NCBI GenBank assembly: GCA_045660265.1
Contig: JAZRDM010000020.1
Location: 1 to 34,479 of the forward strand
DNA length: 34,479 bases
Origin: Scatosoma sp045660265
GTDB lineage: Bacteria > Bacillota > Clostridia > Christensenellales > Borkfalkiaceae
Reading direction: 5' to 3'
The position numbers were made by a program, and so were the translations under genes. The notes beneath the pieces are model-generated. The model worked only from the letters and a program-made list of their open reading frames with translations. It had not been told where the DNA came from and searched no databases. Below, piece after piece: positions 31,709 through 34,479 of this stretch (its first letter is position 1; each line of letters starts with the position of its first letter).

Positions 31709-32596
31709 TTATATGTAAACAATTTCCTCTTGCAATACAATATCGTACTCCGCTTGCACCCTTTCCTTGATAAGCGAAATTAGCGTTTTAATCGCATTAC
31801 TTTTGCAACCGTTTTGATTGATGATAAAGTTGGCATGCTTTTCACTGATTGTTGCGCCGCCAAGAGTCAATCCTTTCAGCCCAGCCCCCTCGATCAGCCT
31901 ACCCGCCGATTCACCGATAGGATTTTTAAAAATACATCCCATACTTTTGCCCGACGGTAAATTTTTACGGCGATACGCGTATGTTTCCATTCTTTTGATA
32001 ACCAATTGCGGAGTACTTTGCCGCAATTTGCAATACGTTCCTAAAACAACGGCATCCTTGCGCATAAATAACGACTTTTTATATGAAAAATCACATTCTT
32101 CTGCCGTCAGCTTACCGATTTCGCCATCCGCATAAACTAACACGTTAGTGATAATTTCTTGCATATATGCGCCGTTTACGCCAGCATTCATATACGTTGC
32201 ACCGCCTATACAGCAAGGAATACCTGTTAAAAACTCGGCGCCGCTTAACCCCTTTTCTTTACAAAACTTAAGCAGTTTGCCGCTGCTTGTACCAGCGCCA
32301 ACGTATATCTCCCCGTCTTTCTCGTCAATTCGGTTGATTCGGCTAGTTATAATGGGAATTTTCAAATATTCGTTTTCAGGGGGTAAAACGTTGCTTAAAT
32401 TCCCCAAAACAACATATGGAAGCCCGTTTTTTTGAAAAATAGCAATTAGTCCAGCCAATTCTTCTTCATCACTGGGGTATACAGCAAACTTTGCTTTACC
32501 TCCGCAACCTATACAAGAATGTTTTGCAAAGTCGTAATCGTACTCTATTTTCAGCTGTGGAAATTGAGATTGTAAAAAAAGCGCGCAATCGTCCAA
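31709..32596 (-). CDS. murB: UDP-N-acetylenolpyruvoylglucosamine reductase
   Basis: Reduces the enolpyruvyl group to make UDP-MurNAc, an early peptidoglycan step, with FAD and NADPH. A 295-residue protein with FAD-binding elements CIGCGGKAKF (32-41), GNLSNVL (61-67; usual form GxGSNxL), EFLTGIPCCIGGATYMNAG (near 116-134) and the end motif ESAGRLIEGAGLKG (near 228). At the place of the catalytic serine (AGSxFKNP in the family) it has Cys in MGCIFKNP. The frame starts with TTG 32596, preceded by AGGAGAG 6 bases away. It is the first gene of the murB - PHP - whiA - dnaE unit. Confidence 0.93.
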   Translation of the reverse strand: MDDCALFLQSQFPQLKIEYDYDFAKHSCIGCGGKAKFAVYPSDEEELAGLIAIFQKNGLPYVVLGNLSNVLPPENEYLKIPIITSRINRIDEKDGEIYVGAGTSSGKLLKFCKEKGLSGAEFLTGIPCCIGGATYMNAGVNGAYMQEIITNVLVYADGEIGKLTAEECDFSYKKSLFMRKDAVVLGTYCKLRQSTPQLVIKRMETYAYRRKNLPSGKSMGCIFKNPIGESAGRLIEGAGLKGLTLGGATISEKHANFIINQNGCKSNAIKTLISLIKERVQAEYDIVLQEEIVYI

Positions 32597-32714
32597 TTTA
32601 TTCTCTCCTATTGTATCATATTTTTTTAATTTTTAAAAGTATTTACAAGCAACATTTATAAAAATTTTATGCGAGTTTTTTACGATTTATCCACGAAAGC
32701 ATTTTTTACGCAAA

Positions 32715-32746
32715 AAATGAGCCTAAACTCTCGTTTAAGCTCATTT
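32715..32746 (-). terminator. Terminator after nagA
   Basis: 32715-32728 pairs with 32733-32746: 14 pairs with one G-U and a 4-base loop, then TTTTTT on the minus strand. It lies 20 bases past the nagA stop. Confidence 0.9.
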
Positions 32747-32765
32747 GATACCTATTTTATCATTT

Positions 32766-33908
32766 TTATGCTTTATAAATAACTTTACCACCACAAATGG
32801 TATACAATACGTCGTAATTTGCGTTTAAAACAGTAAAATCTGCGCGTTTTCCTACTGCAATACTACCCGCTTCGTTATCAACTTTTAACGTTTTTGCAGG
32901 ATTGATTGTTGCATAATCTACCGCCTGCAAGAAAGGCACACCTACTTTTTCTACCATATTTTGTACCGCTCTGTTCATACGCAAAACGCTTCCGGCAAGC
33001 GTACCATCCGCAAGCCTTGCTTCGCCATTTTTTACATAAACCACTTGACCGCCCAATTCGCTTACGCCGTCGGGAATACCTTTCGCGCGCATTGCGTCTG
33101 TGATTAACGTCAATTTGTCGTGCGGTTTACTCTTCACCATCAATTTCATAGCGGGAACGGATACGTGAATAGCGTCCGCTATAAGTTCGCAATTAAGCTC
33201 GTCAAACAGCATTGCACTGCCCACCGTACCAATTTCTCTATGATGAAGCGCACTTTGCGCGTTATACGTATGCGTTACGTTGCTTGCACCCGCTTTGAGC
33301 GCTTCTTGAATATCCGCGCACTTTGCACCAGTGTGTCCTATTGACGAAACAATACCCTGCGCCGTTAAATGTTTAATTAACTCCGTAGCACCTTCCACTT
33401 CAGGAGCGAGCGTAACAATTTTAATAACGTTACCGCTTGCAGCGTTGTATTCGTCAAACACCTCCGCGTTGGGTACAGCTACGTATTCTAAAGGCTGCGC
33501 ACCTTTATGCGCTGCTGCAATAAACGGACCTTCTAAATGAATACCAAGCACTCTTGCACCCGTTTCATATGCATTTTCACGATAACTTTTTACCGCGTGC
33601 ATTGCCTTTAAAATATTTTCTTTGCTTTGCGTCATTGTCGTAGCAAGAAAACCCGTTGTGCCTTCCGAAGCAACTGTTTCAGCAATAATTTTTAAATTTT
33701 CAATCGTGCCGTCCATAGCATCAGAACCGCCTGCGCCATGAATATGTTGATCGATAAACCCAGGCAAAACAATAGCGTCTGCGGGCAATACAACTTCTTC
33801 CGCGTTGCTGTTTTCCCCGATATTACGGATGATTTCATCAAATTCCACCGAACACTTTTTTAAGCCTTCGCCTTCCACGTATACGGTAGCGTTTTTAAAG
33901 CACTTCAT
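32766..33908 (-). CDS. nagA: N-acetylglucosamine-6-phosphate deacetylase
   Basis: Removes acetate from GlcNAc-6-phosphate to give glucosamine-6-phosphate, feeding amino-sugar recycling or catabolism. The 380-residue length is normal. Metal-site motifs are DQHIHGAG (53-60; the first HxH), HLEGPF near 123 (metal Glu), SIGHTGA near 190 and THTYNAQ near 211 (His ligands), and LITDAM near 266 (catalytic Asp). AAGGAG precedes the ATG. It follows a ROK-type kinase by 23 bases, fitting a GlcNAc kinase plus deacetylase pair. No nagB is in the window. Confidence 0.96.
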   Translation of the reverse strand: MKCFKNATVYVEGEGLKKCSVEFDEIIRNIGENSNAEEVVLPADAIVLPGFIDQHIHGAGGSDAMDGTIENLKIIAETVASEGTTGFLATTMTQSKENILKAMHAVKSYRENAYETGARVLGIHLEGPFIAAAHKGAQPLEYVAVPNAEVFDEYNAASGNVIKIVTLAPEVEGATELIKHLTAQGIVSSIGHTGAKCADIQEALKAGASNVTHTYNAQSALHHREIGTVGSAMLFDELNCELIADAIHVSVPAMKLMVKSKPHDKLTLITDAMRAKGIPDGVSELGGQVVYVKNGEARLADGTLAGSVLRMNRAVQNMVEKVGVPFLQAVDYATINPAKTLKVDNEAGSIAVGKRADFTVLNANYDVLYTICGGKVIYKA

Positions 33909-33931
33909 TTGTACAATCTCCTTTGGGTAGA

Positions 33932-34479
33932 TTAGTTCACGTTTGCAGGTAAGGACGCTGCCGCGATACTTTGTCCTACTCTTCTATTCTTTTCATCAGG
34001 CAAACCGATATCAAGCGTTGCAAATTCGGGATATTCTTCCGCTAAAACTTTCTTACACGTTGCAAGAATAATATCGCCGCCTTTACCGCCCATAACGCGC
34101 CCAAGCAACAACATATGCTTGATGTCATAGAACTTTGCATAGAAAGGAATGGTATGCGCCAAATATACGCCGATATCTTCAAAAATTTGCGCAGCCAAAG
34201 GCGATCCTGCATCCATCATGCCTTGTACTTCTTTCAACTTTTGCGCGGGCGTTAAGCCGTCTGCAAATTTATGACCGCCAGCTTCTGCAAGCTTAATAAC
34301 AGCGTCTTGCGAGAAATATTTACAGCCAACGCCAAAGTCGCCGCTCCATTCGTCTTGCATAGCCCCTTCGTTGAAGTCAACGGGCGCAAAAGCAAGCTCG
34401 GAAAGCCAGCCGTTGATACCGCCGTTCATATTGATGTAGCCAACAGCTTCGCTCGTACCCATTGCGATACCCAAAACGC
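33932..34479 (-). CDS. ROK-type sugar kinase, C-terminal part (5' cut by window)
   Basis: About 182 residues are visible and the frame is open to the window edge; the TTG and ATG near 34474-34460 are internal codons, since VLGIAMGTSEAVGYI is a conserved mid-protein stretch of ROK-like kinases. GWLSELAFAPVD and DEWSGDFGVGCKYFSQDA continue the pattern seen in a Clostridia subgroup of ROK/BadF-like sugar kinases. LLLGRVMGGKGGD forms the late nucleotide-side glycine region. Being directly before nagA, an amino-sugar substrate such as GlcNAc is likely but inferred. The N-terminal phosphate loop is outside the window. Confidence 0.75.
   Translation of the reverse strand, partial: VLGIAMGTSEAVGYINMNGGINGWLSELAFAPVDFNEGAMQDEWSGDFGVGCKYFSQDAVIKLAEAGGHKFADGLTPAQKLKEVQGMMDAGSPLAAQIFEDIGVYLAHTIPFYAKFYDIKHMLLLGRVMGGKGGDIILATCKKVLAEEYPEFATLDIGLPDEKNRRVGQSIAAASLPANVN

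Noticed and set aside
1..34479. CRISPR array, insertion sequence or rRNA
   Set aside because: No regularly spaced direct repeats, no transposase frame with terminal repeats and no rRNA sequence were seen on either strand.

Overview
The window looks like a chromosomal segment of a low-GC, anaerobic, fermentative Firmicute of the Clostridia type. I infer this from AT-rich intergenic DNA, sigma-A-type promoters with 17-base spacers, AGGAG-type ribosome binding sites, the order murB - PHP - whiA - dnaE - pfkA, and a soluble NADH/ferredoxin-type redox operon with no quinone-linked enzyme. I cannot name the genus. Nearly all genes lie on the minus strand.

Layout. 1-149: the end of an unidentified plus-strand gene, then a strong terminator. 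324-2845 (-): GMP branch of purine synthesis (guaB, then a guaA that has only the ATP pyrophosphatase part). 2933-4372: two exported or membrane-anchored proteins of unknown function. 4376-6719 (-): an operon of yggS (PLP homeostasis), a YiiX-like papain-fold hydrolase and a short-chain dehydrogenase, divergent from a LysR regulator (6890-7747). 7789-9367 (-): ROK sugar kinase and GmhA-like SIS isomerase. 9453-10366: a non-coding stretch with a perfect promoter, a putative pseudoknotted small RNA with its own terminator, a frameshifted small gene and tRNA-Ser(CGA).

10436-23127 (-) is the centre of the window: a 12-gene operon read as malate dehydrogenase, fumarase, hdrB, hdrC, hdrA, flxD, flxC, flxB, flxA, frdB-like, frdA-like, AspT/YidE-type transporter. 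These genes spell out oxaloacetate -> malate -> fumarate -> succinate plus an NADH-oxidising, flavin-based electron-bifurcating Hdr-Flx complex. The reading I favour is a soluble, quinone-free fumarate reductase fed by Hdr-Flx, in which exergonic fumarate reduction by NADH pays for ferredoxin reduction. The transporter is a candidate C4-dicarboxylate exporter or exchanger. The assembly is inferred from gene order and motifs; no biochemistry is visible here.

23251-23940 (-): a small Cys-rich protein and a DUF308-like membrane protein. 24243-26160 (-): PfkB-type kinase and 6-phosphofructokinase, separated by a strong terminator hairpin. 26286-32596 (-): dnaE, whiA, a PHP phosphoesterase and murB; rapZ and yvcK, often found between PHP/murB and whiA in Firmicutes, are absent. 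32766-34479 (-): nagA and the end of a ROK-type sugar kinase, an amino-sugar catabolic pair.
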